DNA from: Eunapius fragilis
Taxonomy: Eukaryota > Porifera > Demospongiae > Spongillida > Spongillidae
Length of the DNA: 64,000 nucleotides
Reading direction: 5' to 3'
NCBI GenBank assembly: GCA_963681505.1
Contig: OY811984.1
Location: 1,188,772 to 1,252,771, forward strand
Shown piece by piece: positions 35,923 through 54,706 of the stretch; position 1 is the first letter of the stretch, and each line of letters starts with the position of its first letter. A program made the translations under genes and the position numbers. Below the pieces are notes generated by a model. The model was not told the DNA's origin, did not search any database, and saw nothing but the letters and a program-made list of their open reading frames with translations.

Positions 35923-37309
35923 TATTTGCAGCCCTTCTCGTGCATTCAAAGATTCATTATGAGAACCAGCTTATATGAATACAGTTAAAGTTAGGGCATA
36001 CATATATGTAATGCAATATACATGTACGTACGTACATGTAATTAACTCAATAGCGGTGTGAACGTCACATCCGGAGTAAAAACAGCAGCGGTTGCCTAGT
36101 GATATAGTGTGTCAGATTCGCGGACGTTAGTGCTGGTTCGTATTTCGGAAGGGTGCGTTGTTTGTGGTAGCTATACAGGATGAAAAAAAATCTCCTACTA
36201 TCACATGCCACCAAACTCTTCACATAGAGCAGTGTGGCGAGAAGCATCACAGCTTGGTGAAGCCAAGCAGTGGCGTCCCCGGGCGCAGGGGTTTAGGGGC
36301 GCCAAAATAGACAATTTGCACAGATAATTATCGCACTAACGCGAACGGGCCCCCGGGCACATCTTGAATCAAACATCTGCACTTGATCTGCACGCAAACT
36401 TTTAATTTATTTCTAATCACCGACATTGAAGATACGGTATCCAATCATCACCTCCATAATCAAACCCACGACACATTGCAGTTCCAACTTCAGGGTTATC
36501 GCTCGCTGCCATTGTGAGCCTGTTATGCACAGGCTCACAATGGCAGCGAGCGGTTAACCATTATCGTACAGACAGGTACACATAGCGCCAGTCATAGCGC
36601 GAGAGTAGTTTTGCGGGGGCGGATACTTCCCCAAACTAAATTTTAAACGATTGAATGTACGTGCGAAGGCATAGGTTGCTTGCGGGCAGAGTATTAAATT
36701 AATCCGAAAGTATCATGTTTTTGTAGCTTAAAAAGTTCGAAAGTTGCAAAGCGGCTGGGGCTCCGCCCCAGACCCCTATAGGTGAGCTTTGCATACCCCC
36801 TTGCCGGGATGATCGAGGCCCGGCTTATCCCTCTCCGCCCTTGCAGCTGCATACCAACCCTCGCTGCAAAATCCTAGATCCGCCCCTTTATTTGTAGGGG
36901 GGGGCGCCCATTATTGCATTAAAAACCTATATTTAGCACATGTATTTTTAACGTAACATCCGACAAACGGGAAACTATTTCTCGTTTATACTTCACTTAA
37001 TTAACTTACCTTCGACTGTAAGTTAATTGATTTGACTGACCCTACCTAAGTTAAGTTTAATTAACTATCCATCACTACCATGTAAATTATTTACCTTTAT
37101 AACATCATATTATTAGAGATATTGATTATTATTTGGTTGTGCATGCAATTCCCCCACAGGTGTAAACAGACGTAGTGCACAATTTAAACACCAATTCCGC
37201 CGAGCAGAGTTGTCCTACATAGCTCCCACATGGAGCTCAGTGCCCAGAGCCACTTCTTCTCTTTGCGACAACATTCAAGTCCACAAATCTATTTTTTTAA
37301 ATAAAAATT
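35923..37309. other. Intergenic region 5' of TRPML-4, with a perfect 24-bp hairpin
   Basis: A perfect inverted repeat at 36,500-36,552 (arms CGCTCGCTGCCATTGTGAGC plus four more bases, 5-base loop). Also contains GC-rich runs near 36,280-36,360 and 36,750-36,910 that look like old mobile-element debris but were not identified. No gene was recognised. Confidence 0.5.
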
Positions 37310-39040
37310 GCACGGAGCACATTACATGGAGTACATTACATGGAGCACATTACATGGAGTACATTACATGGAGCACATTACATGGAGCACATTACATGGA
37401 GTACATTACATTACATGGAGTACATTACATGGAGTACATTACATTACATGGAGTACATTACATACATGGAGTACATTACATGGAGTACATTACATTACAT
37501 GGAGCACATTACATGGAGCACATTACATGGAGCACATTACATGGAGTACATTACATGGAGTACATTACATTACATGGAGTACATTACATGGAGTACATTA
37601 CATTACATGGAGTACATTACATGGAGTACATTACATGGAGCACATTACATGGAGCACATTACATGGAGCACATTACATGGAGTACATTACATGGAGTACA
37701 TTACATTACATGGAGTACATTACATGGAGTACATTACATTACATGGAGTACATTACATGGAGTACATTACATGGAGCACATTACATGGAGTACATTACAT
37801 GGAGTACATTACATGGAGCACATTACATGGAGCACATTACATGGAGCACATTACATGGAGTACATTACATGGAGTACATTACATTACATGGAGTACATTA
37901 CATGGAGTACATTACATTACATGGAGCACATTACATGGAGTACATTACATGGAGTACATTACATGGAGTACATTACATGGAGTACATTACATTACATGGA
38001 GTACATTACATGGAGTACATTACATTACATGGAGTACATTACATGGAGCACATTACATGGAGTACATTACATGGAGTACATTACATGGAGTACATTACAT
38101 TACATGGAGTACATTACATGGAGTACATTACATTACATGGAGCACATTACATGGAGTACATTACATGGAGTACATTACATTACATGGAGTACATTACATG
38201 GAGTACATTACATTACATGGAGCACATTACATGGAGTACATTACATGGAGTACATTACATTACATGGAGCACATTACATGGAGCACATTACATGGAGTAC
38301 ATTACATTACATGGAGTACATTACATGGAGTACATTACATTACATGGAGTACATTACATACATGGAGTACATTACATGGAGTACATTACATTACATGGAG
38401 CACATTACATGGAGCACATTACATGGAGCACATTACATGGAGCACATTACATGGAGTACATTACATGGAGTACATTACATTACATGGAGTACATTACATT
38501 ACATGGAGTACATTACATGGAGTACATTACATTACATGGAGCACATTACATGGAGCACATTACATGGAGCACATTACATGGAGCACATTACATGGAGCAC
38601 ATTACATGGAGTACATTACATTACATGGAGTACATTACATTACATGGAGTACATTACATTACATGGAGTACATTACATTACATGGAGTACATTACATTAC
38701 ATGGAGTACATTACATTACATGGAGTACATTACATTACATGGAGTACATTACATTACATGGAGTACATTACATTACATGGAGTACATTACATTACATGGA
38801 GTACATTACATTACATGGAGTACATTACATTACATGGAGTACATTACATTACATGGAGTACATTACATTACATGGAGTACATTACATTACATGGAGTACA
38901 TTACATTACATGGAGTACATTACATTACATGGAGTACATTACATTACATGGAGTACATTACATACATGGAGTACATTACATGGAGTACATTACATTACAT
39001 GGAGCACATTACATGGAGCACATTACATTACATGGAGTAC
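37310..39040. repeat. 1.7-kb satellite of ATTACATGGAG(T/C)AC units
   Basis: About 105 tandem units of two lengths: 14 bp (ATTACATGGAGYAC) and 19 bp (the same with an extra ATTAC), plus a few 18-bp variants. The T/C position and the two lengths vary in runs, giving higher-order blocks. From about 38,600 to 38,960 it is a homogeneous run of the 19-bp form. It lies between TRPML-5 and TRPML-4. The plus strand has no stop in any frame across the array, which creates three long spurious ORFs. Confidence 0.95.
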
Positions 39041-39131
39041 AAGGTACCAACAATATAACGAAATATAAAAATGTTTCATACATAGTGACGTATAATGCAA
39101 AAACCAACCCCACACCATATGACAACCACCC

Positions 39132-44732
<5,601 letters not shown>

Positions 44733-45712
44733 CTTTATAGTCCAGCAGCGGCTGGATTACATCACCGCTTCACGTAGCAGTGATGTAATCCTGGATCGGG
44801 ACTGAGACTAAAGGCGTTTCTTCACTAGCAAAGGCAAACCGGATCGATCCGCATTGTGGCCAATGAATTTAATCAGTGAGTACATTGATCCATATACACT
44901 GATTAAATTCATTGACCACAATGCGGATCGATCCGGTTTGCCTTTGCTAGTGAAGAAACGCCTTAATACTAAGAAACGAGCTTATGAGCATCGGTTCATA
45001 GAATTTGAACATACCTGCCTCCTTTACGCTGTTTATTATATCTGCCACTGGAAGCTTAGGTAAGGCAGACTCTGCCACAGTGCACATTGCTGCCCTGCTC
45101 TCACGGCAAAGTGGAGCCAATCTTACAGCTCTACCAAACATGCCGTATTAAACCTTACTTTAATAGGAACGTCCCACAACACTTGGATGGCGAACCCATA
45201 GAACCCGACCTAGCACCCCCCCCCCTCGTTCAAAGCTATATGTTTTAACAGAGGTTATGAAGGTCAGAGGAGTTTCTTAACCGTAGTATGGCTTATAGCA
45301 CTGCATAATAATTTGGACTATGTGACATTAAATGAATCCTTCATATTTACTATTGTGTTGATGTCATATAACATATTTACTAACACATTTGCACCACATT
45401 TGATTAATAGTAAATACATAATTATTATGCAGTGTAGGTGTTTATTGTACAGCGCATTCCAAAGGACATCGGTTGTCCGCTATGGGACAGCAAATCCATT
45501 TCAAAATTTTTGGGCGGAGAGCCTAATTTCCACGCGTTCAATGAGAGCAGACAGTCGTGGTGTATATATTACATGTATATATTAGATTATCTCTGGTTTT
45601 AATCAATTTGATGATCATATATTAACATCATGTATTACTGAGGTGGCCCCACCCATCAGATCGTTGTCCAGTATCAGCAAACACCAATCAGGTGACTACA
45701 ACTGGAAGTATA
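44733..45712. other. Intergenic region between TRPML-6 and TRPML-5, holding hairpin elements
   Basis: Contains the 68-bp-arm inverted repeat (listed separately) and a smaller one near 44,753-44,790 (GGATTACATCAC with its complement). The rest is AT-rich and unremarkable. It must include the TRPML-5 promoter. Confidence 0.5.
44811..44964. mobile_element. Fold-back element with 68-bp near-perfect arms upstream of TRPML-5
   Basis: Left arm 44,811-44,878, right arm 44,897-44,964, 18-base loop; a single mismatch in 68 bp. The arms start AAGGCGTTTCTTCACTAGCA. No coding capacity. The near-identity of the arms argues for recent origin or ongoing arm conversion. It lies about 80 bp upstream of the TRPML-5 ATG. 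No convincing target-site duplication was found, so the element class is open. Confidence 0.85.
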
Positions 45713-46388
45713 TCACGTGGTCCTCTTATCATCACGCTGACACTTGATGAGTTCAGGGTCCACATAGCTGTGACCAAATTAGCATGTCAATACACACAAC
45801 ATAACAAACCAACACACACACACAAACACACACACATACACACACACACACACACCACACAAACTCACTGCCTTGTGATGGAGAGGTCTCTGAGAGCCAC
45901 ACCTCCAGGAGTCAGGGGCCCCGAAAATACAAATTTATGTACCTCGTCCTTCGTAAATGGGTCTTGTTTCTGTTGTGCATCGAGGCCACACGTGTAGGTG
46001 TATGGCCATAGTTTGAGCAAATATCTAACACGTGAACACACAAACGCACACACACATGCACACACAAACACACACAACACACAAATGCACACGCACACAC
46101 ACACACACACACGTTCCTTTGTCGATATACACAGCTTCTTACCTGTGAATACTCATATGACTCGATAATCAGAGATATGAAGAGATTCAAGACAGCATAG
46201 ATGAATAGCATCAGGAAGATGGTAAAGAAGAACTGGCTGAATACATATACTCCATAGTCGTCCAGTGAAGTTATGCCAGTGTACGTGTTCCATAGATCAT
46301 CACCATTGAGCATTGTGAAGAGGGTATAGAATGTCCCATCAAATGTCTGGAACTACAAGCCATGTGTGTGTGAGTGTGTGTACATAGT

Positions 46389-46421
<33 letters not shown>

Positions 46422-49400
46422 GTGTACATAAAGTGTGTGTGTGTGTGTATGTGTGTGTACGTGTGGGTAATGTGTGCAGGCATGTTAGCGTGTATGGTAT
46501 GTAATTGTGATGTTGTAGTGTGGATATAGGAGGAGGAGGAGAAGGAGGAGGAGAAGGAGGAGGAGGAGGTAAGACTGCTGGCCTTCAAACAAAACATACC
46601 TTATAGTGGAACGGCCCCAGGACACAAAACATACCCACCTTATAGTGGAACGGCCACAGGACCACCCATCAAACAAATCAGACCCACCTCATAGTGGAAC
46701 GGCCCCAGGACCACCCAAAACATACCCACCTCATAATGGAATGGCCCCAGGACCACCCATCTAACAAAACATACCCACCTTATAGTGGAACGGCCCCAGG
46801 ACACAAAACATACCCACCTTATAGTGGAACGGCCCCAGGACCACCCATCCACACAGCATGAAGGCCACAAAGAGAATGCCGGCACAGAGGAAAAACTTCA
46901 CCAGACGGGGTATAGCTATGTTCAGGGCACTGGAGAGGGCCTGTGGGGGGGGGGGGAAGGGTGCAACATGCTATGATTTCCCTCCTCCCCCTGCCTCAGT
47001 GTACTAACATTGAACTGGCGGAAGTAGCTGACGTAACGCAGGATCACGGCTGCTTGCAATACAACGCTCACCCCCAACAGTATCCTCACAGAATCCACAT
47101 CAACGGCAGGCTATATGAACATTTGAGGACAGCCTCATTTGTGTTATGCATGACTGGCCATGCATCCATACATGTAGCACTTGTATTATGACTGGTCAGA
47201 ATCATTGTAATGGCTCTGATAAACGTAGTGGCCAGACATGTTACAACTGCACATCCTTAAACCAACACACCCTAACGCAGGCCTAACAACGTAACTTAAG
47301 CCAAAACCACCAGACCAGGTACACACTATAAACACTTACACCCATGCAGGGGTACACTTACACCCGTGCAGGGGTACACTTACACTCATGCAGGGGTACA
47401 CTTACATCCATGCAGGGGTACACTTACATCCATGCAGGGGTACATGCAGGGGTACACTTACACCCATGCAGGGGTAGATCATATCCAGGACAATCTTTAT
47501 CACGGTACCAGGGAATATGAGCAAGTCACTGAGCAAGGTGATGAGATGCCAGTACTCAAACAGTGGGGCGCGTGCAGACCAGCTCAGCTCAATCTTCAGC
47601 ATGGTATGGTAGAATTTACCCATAGCCTATGGAAGGAAATGGGGGCGGGGAAATGACGCGCCCACCATTTTGGGATGCCCAGACCTTTGCCAGCCTGAAG
47701 GACTTCCGTACAGCCTTGAGGGTTAGAATAAAAGACACCACAGACAGCAGCATTACAATGACTGCAAGGAATATGTGCAGACCTCTTGTAACAGCTAAGT
47801 TATCTGCGGGAGAAGGAAAGTGTGTGCGTGTGTGCATGTGAGGGAGTGAGTGTGTGTGACAGGGAGAGGGAGGGGGAGAGAGGGAGAGGGAGGGGGAGAG
47901 AGGGAGAGGGAGGAGGAGAGAGGGAGAGGGAGAGAGAGGGAGGGAGAGAGATATAGAGGGATCGAGGGAGAGTGAAAGAGAGTGAGAGAGAGAGGGAGGG
48001 AGGGAGACAATGGGTAAATGCAAACGCACACAAAGTACGCGGGTCACCTGAAGCATTCAGCACCACCTGACTGGCACACTCTACACAGCTCAGCTCTGCC
48101 GTGAGTGTATACATCAGCTTCCCTCCTCCGGTGATATCACATGACAACTTAAAATAGAAAATAAAAATATATACTAGTACCTCCATTTTGTACAAGTATG
48201 CTCATGGGACCAAGATGGAATGGGCACTGACAGCCCGGGACAGTGAGAAAGAAGAGGGGAGAGTGAGAAAGAAGCGGGGACACTGAGAGGGGGGACAGTG
48301 AGGAAGAGGGGGACAGTGTGGGGAGTAGCCTACTTGCTTAACCTACAATACAACTTGTCTTAATGATAGTTTTGTGTATGCCCAGGCAACATCCAGTTAT
48401 AGGTAAAGGGAGGGGAGGGAGGGGAGGGGAGGTACACGTCCAAATAAGGGACGGGAGAGGGCAAGAATCAATTATTACAATTAAAGGAAGAGGACAAGGG
48501 GGGCTTACCATCACTGTGACTCTGTAGCACTGTGCCAATGAGGCAGTCAGTATTCTGATGTTCATGGCATAGAAGTACACATTCATTCTCACAAACCTGC
48601 GGACAAGACAAACATTTCACTTTTTTGCATGGCTGCACTATGGAACAGTGTGAGAGGGGCAACCAAAACAATGGATTTCATTTAACTAATGAGATAGCGC
48701 AACATGAGGGAGGTGGGGTGGTGGTGGTGGTGGGGGGTGTGGGGGGGGGGCAGACAATGGAGTAGGCCCGTACCTTTGGAAGCAGTCGTTCGGACCGCAG
48801 TTATCAAGGAACTGCTGAAATATGGCCCTCCCATCCTCCTCCTCAGGCCTTATAGCAAACGATGCTACAAAACAAACAGGTGAACATCTGTGATAACAGT
48901 AGCAGTGCTTACTCTGCTATAAATCACCCCTGGGCACCAGCTCCCACTAATATATATTGCATAAGATCGAAACGATGTCGTGCTATCCCTCTCGCCTGAA
49001 GTATTCTACCAGAATGGACCAACTTACTTGTGTTCAGCACGCCATTCAGGATGAACGACCTGTCAGAAGCATTCAGCTTCGCCTGCTGGTACTGAGTGAG
49101 CACCACTTGGATGGGCCGAATTGACCCATTGATGTACTCGAGTCCATATCCGCCAAACAGGGCGCTTGTAGAATTGTAGAACTGTGCAAAAATGTTAAGA
49201 CACGTGTCACTCCACATGCACTGTATAGATGGAACACAAGGGTATCACAACACCCAGCCTCCCTACACACACCTTCACACATCCCTTTACACATCCAGTC
49301 TCCCTACACAGCCCTCCACACCCAACCCAGCCTCCACACTCCTTCACACCCAGCCTCCCTACACACCCTTCACACACCCAGCCCCTCTCACACACCCAGC

Positions 49401-51014
49401 CTCTCTCCACGTACTCCTCACACACCACACACACACAGCCATACATTATTGCCTGCATTGTTCAAGATGTCCTCCAGCTCTGAAACAGAATAAGCTGTGT
49501 AGTCATAGGTATTGTAAGGTGTAGTCCTGGAAGCTAGGGTAGGGGCTGGTGTTGCCGTCGGCAGCAGCAGTTTAGCAAAAATGGCCTGTACATCATTGTC
49601 AAATGTAGACTGCTCTCCAGTGAGCGATAGCATGAACAGAATGGCCTGGGGGTTATAAGTGTGTGTGGTGTGTGTGAGGGAGGTGTGATGAGGGGACATG
49701 AGTGTGATGAGGGAGGTGTGATGAGGGGACATGGGTGTGATGAGGAAGGTGTGACGAGGGGACATGGGTGTGATGAGGGAGGTGTGATGAGGGAGTGATG
49801 AGGGAGTGATGAGGGAGGTGTGATGAGGGAGGTGTGAGGGGACATGGTGTGAGGGGACATGGTATGATGAGGGAGGTGTGAGGGGACATGGTGTGATGAG
49901 GGAGGTGTGATGAGGGAGGTGTGAGGGGACATGGGTGTGATGAGGGAGGTGTAAGCATGGGTGTGATGAGGGAGGTGTGATGAGGAGACATGGGAGGTGT
50001 GATGAGGGAGGTGTGAGGGGACATGGGTGTGATGAGGGAGGTGTGATATGATGAGGGGACATGGGTGTGATGAGGGGATATGGGTGTGATGAGGGAGGTG
50101 TGATGAGGGATACGGGTGATTAGAAGGATCATTAGTGACCCTTGTTGGTGGGCACTGGGCAGTGATTTGAAATCTCCTGCAATAAAGCTTCCCTCCATGC
50201 ACTGAAAGATGCACTGGTTTGGAAATCTGTTACATGTACATATTTCAGCACCTCTCCCCCTTGCTTATTAGCCTCTCCAATTATTGCACACTCATTCCAC
50301 TCATTCACTTATGCATAAAGATTTACTTGTCCAATATACCATCAAGAGTTCTTTGTTATATAAGCCTGGTTCTTAATATTGTGTGTGCGTTGATACAAAT
50401 ACTTTGCCTCAAATACACTTGCGAATTCAAAGGCTACGTGTAAGAGCCCACTAAATCCACACGTCAACCCGCAACTTCCCTATATGACAGCCCACCTGAG
50501 TCACAACGCAGAACGTTTTCAGCAGCTGGATAATCATCTTGATCGGAGGACTCCGGTCGGCCTTCCACCTCGCAATTGGGTTGCTAATATGGTAAAACAT
50601 GTTGGTCTTGAGCTCCAATTCATCGTTGCTGAGCACTAGAAGGTCAGCTCTTGAACGAAGCCTTTCTAACGTGCGCAGGCCTCTTGGTCGCGTCACCGGA
50701 CCTTAGCAAGCGGGAAGGCAAGGAACAGCGTTAGGCGGAAAAACCCATCTTATTTAAAACTGTATTGAGAGGCAATAACCGCGGGGATGCGAATTTCAAG
50801 TTATGCCCACACATCTAAACAAACGAGAACAAAGGAAAGTTGACGTACTGTCCAATAAAGCGTCGCGCTCGGAGGTGAGACGCGCGTCCTCCTCGCCCGA
50901 TGAGATGGTGAGCATTGCGTCGTCATTCACCGTCATGTTGTCTACCCGTTTGGTTTCAAAGTACCTTGTGGCGGGAGTTACAATGTCCTCGTCTGCTGCT
51001 TGTTGAAATGCCAT
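45713..51014 (-). CDS. MCOLN: TRPML-6: mucolipin-family cation channel (NGDD filter)
   Basis: Fourteen exons: 51014-50849, 50701-50496, 49645-49445, 49181-49028, 48864-48774, 48596-48509, 48147-48048, 47803-47685, 47626-47462, 47110-47009, 46940-46818, 46352-46143, 45969-45869 and 45767-45713. They give 626 aa. The acidic N-terminus is followed by FYHISNPIARWKADRSPPIK before S1. The loop has a NCGPNDC pair and a SCVEC motif. S4 region RILLGVSVVLQAAVILRY. Filter MLNGDDLWNTY (Asn521). S6 [19 protein letters not shown]. Tail exon HYVDPELIKCQRDDKRTT. Groups with TRPML-7 and -8 (LW after GDD, ELELKTNMFYHISNPI/IKMI before S1). Both exon 9 and exon 11 have their 3' ends reiterated in the adjacent introns. 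Confidence 0.88.
46592..46845. repeat. Tandem copies of the TRPML-6 exon 11 end and its splice donor
   Basis: Besides the true exon end at 46,818, five further copies of the motif (plus strand ACCTTATAGTGGAACGGCCC) occur at about 46,600, 46,640, 46,690, 46,732 and 46,778. Each carries the last about 20-30 coding bases of exon 11, and most the GTGGGT donor, in gene orientation. Unit lengths vary from about 40 to 50 bp. Confidence 0.9.
47334..47480. repeat. 22-bp minisatellite built from the TRPML-6 exon 9/intron 9 junction
   Basis: About six units of CACTTACACCCATGCAGGGG plus TA, with one half-length unit. The unit nearest the exon spans its last codons (TACCCCTGCATGGGT) and the GTAAGT donor at about 47,461. 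All later units therefore repeat an exon end plus a GTAAGT-type donor. Confidence 0.88.
47855..48010. repeat. GA/GGGAGA-rich low-complexity tract in TRPML-6 intron 7
   Basis: Purine-rich imperfect repeat (GAGAGGGAGAGGGAGG units), pyrimidine-rich on the gene strand, ahead of the exon 8 acceptor. Confidence 0.8.
49655..50115. repeat. GTGTGATGAGGGAG minisatellite in TRPML-6 intron 2
   Basis: About 460 bp of units such as GTGTGATGAGGGAGGTGTGA and GTGTGATGAGGGGACATGG in mixed order, ending close to the exon 3 acceptor. Confidence 0.85.
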
Positions 51015-51648
51015 GCCGTTAAGTATAAATCATATAAATTTGAAATTCATGATACGTCACAAATCAGTGCATGCATGGCACTTTTTCACAGCCACGCCCC
51101 ATAAGTACAGGGCCACGGAAGTATAACTGAAGGAGTAATATAAACTACATCTTCTAGTCCTTTGGAAATTAAACTTTTTATTTTTTTAAAAGTAAAAATA
51201 CCATATATATAGCATAATAAGAACAACAATATACTTATAGTTATTAGAATAAAAGTCACTAGATGGAGTGAGAAAAGAGTGTTCAAACTCATTTATCTTA
51301 TGTTGTTTTTATTTTTGGTTACATCCTTGTGTCCTTGGATTTAACACAATTGCCACTGCAATAATGCTATATATTTTGGTAGCTTCTGATCTATTGTATT
51401 GCTACCTTGGCAAGTGTCCAAATTTAAATCGCTTATTCAGTTGTTGGAGGGGTATCTGTGAAGGCGCACCTCCATGCATACAATCAAAGTAAAGAAACAG
51501 CTTTCTTAAGAAGTGCTTCCTGGACTGAAATATGCCAGCTATGACAATATATAAAAAACAAAGCTGTTTATGACTTTGAGTTCCTAATCTTGCGGATGCT
51601 GCAGTACAGGGTATGAAAACAGCTTCAGATAAATAATCTCAGTGTTGC
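51015..51648. other. Intergenic region between TRPML-7 and TRPML-6
   Basis: About 630 bp, AT-rich, no repeats. Expected to hold the TRPML-7 3' UTR and TRPML-6 promoter. Confidence 0.4.
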
Positions 51649-53732
51649 TCAAGAGTGGTGCGCCTGCCCAGCTTGTTGGCCAGGATTATGGACAACCACT
51701 TCAGGGAGTGCCTGCTCTTCATCATTATAGCTGCAACGAAACATTCACATGAGCGCAACATTGAGGTTATGGCCAGTTCCTTACAGCTCCATAGGGATGA
51801 CATCTCTGAGAGCCTTACCCTCAGGAGTAAGTGGGCAAGAGTGGATAAATTTATGAACTTCATTTCTCAAGTGAGGATTCTGATGCTAAGGACAAAGGAT
51901 AACATGCATGCTCACACACACACACACACACACGCACACACATACACACACACAACTCACACGAGACTCATCGTAGGATTGTATGATCAGAGACACAAAA
52001 AGGTTCAGGACGGCGTAGATGAAGAGTATCAGAAAGATGGTGAAGAAGAACTGGCTGAATACAAAGACGCTATTGTTATCATATGAGCTCATTCCAGTAT
52101 AGGTGTTCCAGAGATCATCGCCATTCAGCATTGAGAAGAGGGTGTAGAACGATGCATCATAGTTTGAAAACTGGGGAAGGTTTTGACTTGATAACAGAAC
52201 AGTGATACAATCTACAAGTTCTACTAATCCTAAATAACTTATTGATTAACCATAAACCTACCCACTCCACAACAAATAATTCAACTGTTCGTTGCAAACC
52301 TTACAAATCTTCAGGCCATAAAAAAAAAACCACACACCTTGTAATGGAATGGGCCCAGGATCACCCACTGTAGTGGAATGGACCCATGACCACACAAAGG
52401 CCACTACACCTTATAATGGAATGGGCCGAGGATCCCCCATTGTAGTGGAATGGACTCAGGACCACCCAACAAACTACATACCTTGTAATGGAATGGGCCC
52501 AGGATCACGCATTGTAGTGGAATGGACCAAGGACCACCCAAAGGCTGCTAGAGACCACATACCTTGTAATGGAATGGGCTCAGGACCACCCATCCACACA
52601 GCATGAATGCCAAGTATAGGATCCCCACACAAGCCAAAAACTTCATCAGTCGGGGGAAGGCTACATTTAAAGCGCTGGATAGGGCCTGGGGAGGAGGAGG
52701 AACGTATCTCAATTGTCCATAAGTAATACCAAAGTATGGAATACATTGAACTGCTGAAAGTAACTGGTGTATCGCAGTATGACAGTTGCTTGAAGGACCA
52801 CACCTATTCCCAGCAAGACGCGTGCAGGTTCAATGGTAGAAGAGGACAGCTGGAACCAAAGAGTAATTATGATGATAACCTCATAATATCACCCTATCAC
52901 ACCTCACCATATCACCCTATCACACCTCACCATATCACCCTATCACACCTCACCATATCACCCTATCACACCTCACCATATCACCCTATCCCACCTCACC
53001 AGATCACCCTACCACACCTCACCATATCACCCTACCACACCTCACCATATCACTCTATCCCACCTCACCATATCACCCTATCCCACTTCACCATATCACC
53101 CTATCTCACCTCACCATATCACCCTACCACACCTCACTCACCCTATCACACCTCACCTATCATCCTATATCATCCCACACACTAGCCCTCCGTAACATGC
53201 CTCACCACAGCACCATATCACGTCTCACCACATCACAACTGTAGCTCAGGCTGAACGAAATCTTTAGCAAGGTGCCGGATGCAATGAATACATCACTGCC
53301 AATGTTGATAAGGTGCCAATACTGGAAGAGATGAGCCAGATCTGAATAACTCAGCGAACGTTTGAGGTGAGTGCGATAAAAATTATTCATAGCCTGTGAA
53401 CAGTGGTGCGAGGGGGAGAGAAGAGAAAAGGAAGAGAGAAGGGAGAGAGGAGACATGGGAGGAGTCATAGAGGTGTGGGAGGAGTCATAGAGGTGTGGGA
53501 GGAGACATGGGAGGAGTCAAGAGTACACTGGGAATCTGATGGCAGTGGTCCCAAAAGAGCTGACCTTAGCTAAAATGAAGGCCTTTTTGATAACCTTAAT
53601 AGTTAAAATGGTAGAGGCCATACATAACACCAGTAGAATGCCATCAAGAACTACTTCGCAGCCAATCACTACACTCCAGCCTTCTGCACATCAATGTAAC
53701 ATATAAGTACAGACACAGTGTAATTGTAACAT

Positions 53733-53830
<98 letters not shown>

Positions 53831-54649
53831 GTATTGTGCACTGGTAGTACCTGAATCATCAGAAAGTGTCCCCTCAACACAGCTATCACACTGGTAGTCT
53901 GCAGACAGCGTGTATACCAGTCTACCACCTCCTTCTGGCACCACAGATAGCTAGGGTCCACAGTAAGTGTTTATGGGGATGAAGGGGGAGAGAAGGAGAG
54001 AAGGATGAGAGGGGGAGAGAGGAGAAAGGAGGAGGAGAAGGCAGAGAGAGAGTGGGTGGGTGAGTGAGTGAGTGAGTGAGTGAGTGAGTGAGTGAGTGAG
54101 TGAGAGAGGGAGTGAGTGAGTGAGTGAGTGAGTGAGTGAGTGAGTGAGTGAGTGAGTGAGTGAGTGAGTGAGTGATTGAGTGAGTGAGAGATGGAGGGAG
54201 TGAGGGAGGGAGAGAGTAATGTTATGCCAAAGTTACCGTCACAGTGACCAGGAAGCAGTGCACCAGAGAGGAGTGTATGACACGAATGTTCGAGAGGAAA
54301 AAGTTGATGTCCATTTTTATCAACCTGGATCAACAGTAGCCTGTTTTAAATGACACACCCAGAAGGCCCAGTGCAAGACAACAAGCATGGAGGGGGGGGT
54401 GTACGATGCTTCTCTTAATGGCAACAATGGGCACAATGCATATATGTAAAGAAGTCACTATTTTCATACCTTTGAAAGCAAGACTCTCTACCGCAAGCAT
54501 TGAGCAGTTGTTCAAACATGGTTCCCTCTTCATTTTCCTCTGGCATCAGAGTAAAGCGTGCTGATTTGGCCGCAAGAAATGAACAAATAAAACATCCGCG
54601 ATGCAATATTCGATATTGCTCCAAATACTATTACTGCTGTGCACGTAAT

Positions 54650-54706
<57 letters not shown>

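Noticed and set aside
36750-36910. GC-rich block resembling the end of a mobile element or an RNA gene
   Set aside because: No terminal repeats, target duplication, tRNA-like fold or coding potential could be shown by eye.
51882-51960. Possible extra exon in the CA-rich stretch between the last TRPML-7 exons
   Set aside because: Translation is only the CA repeat, and the exon phases already join without it.
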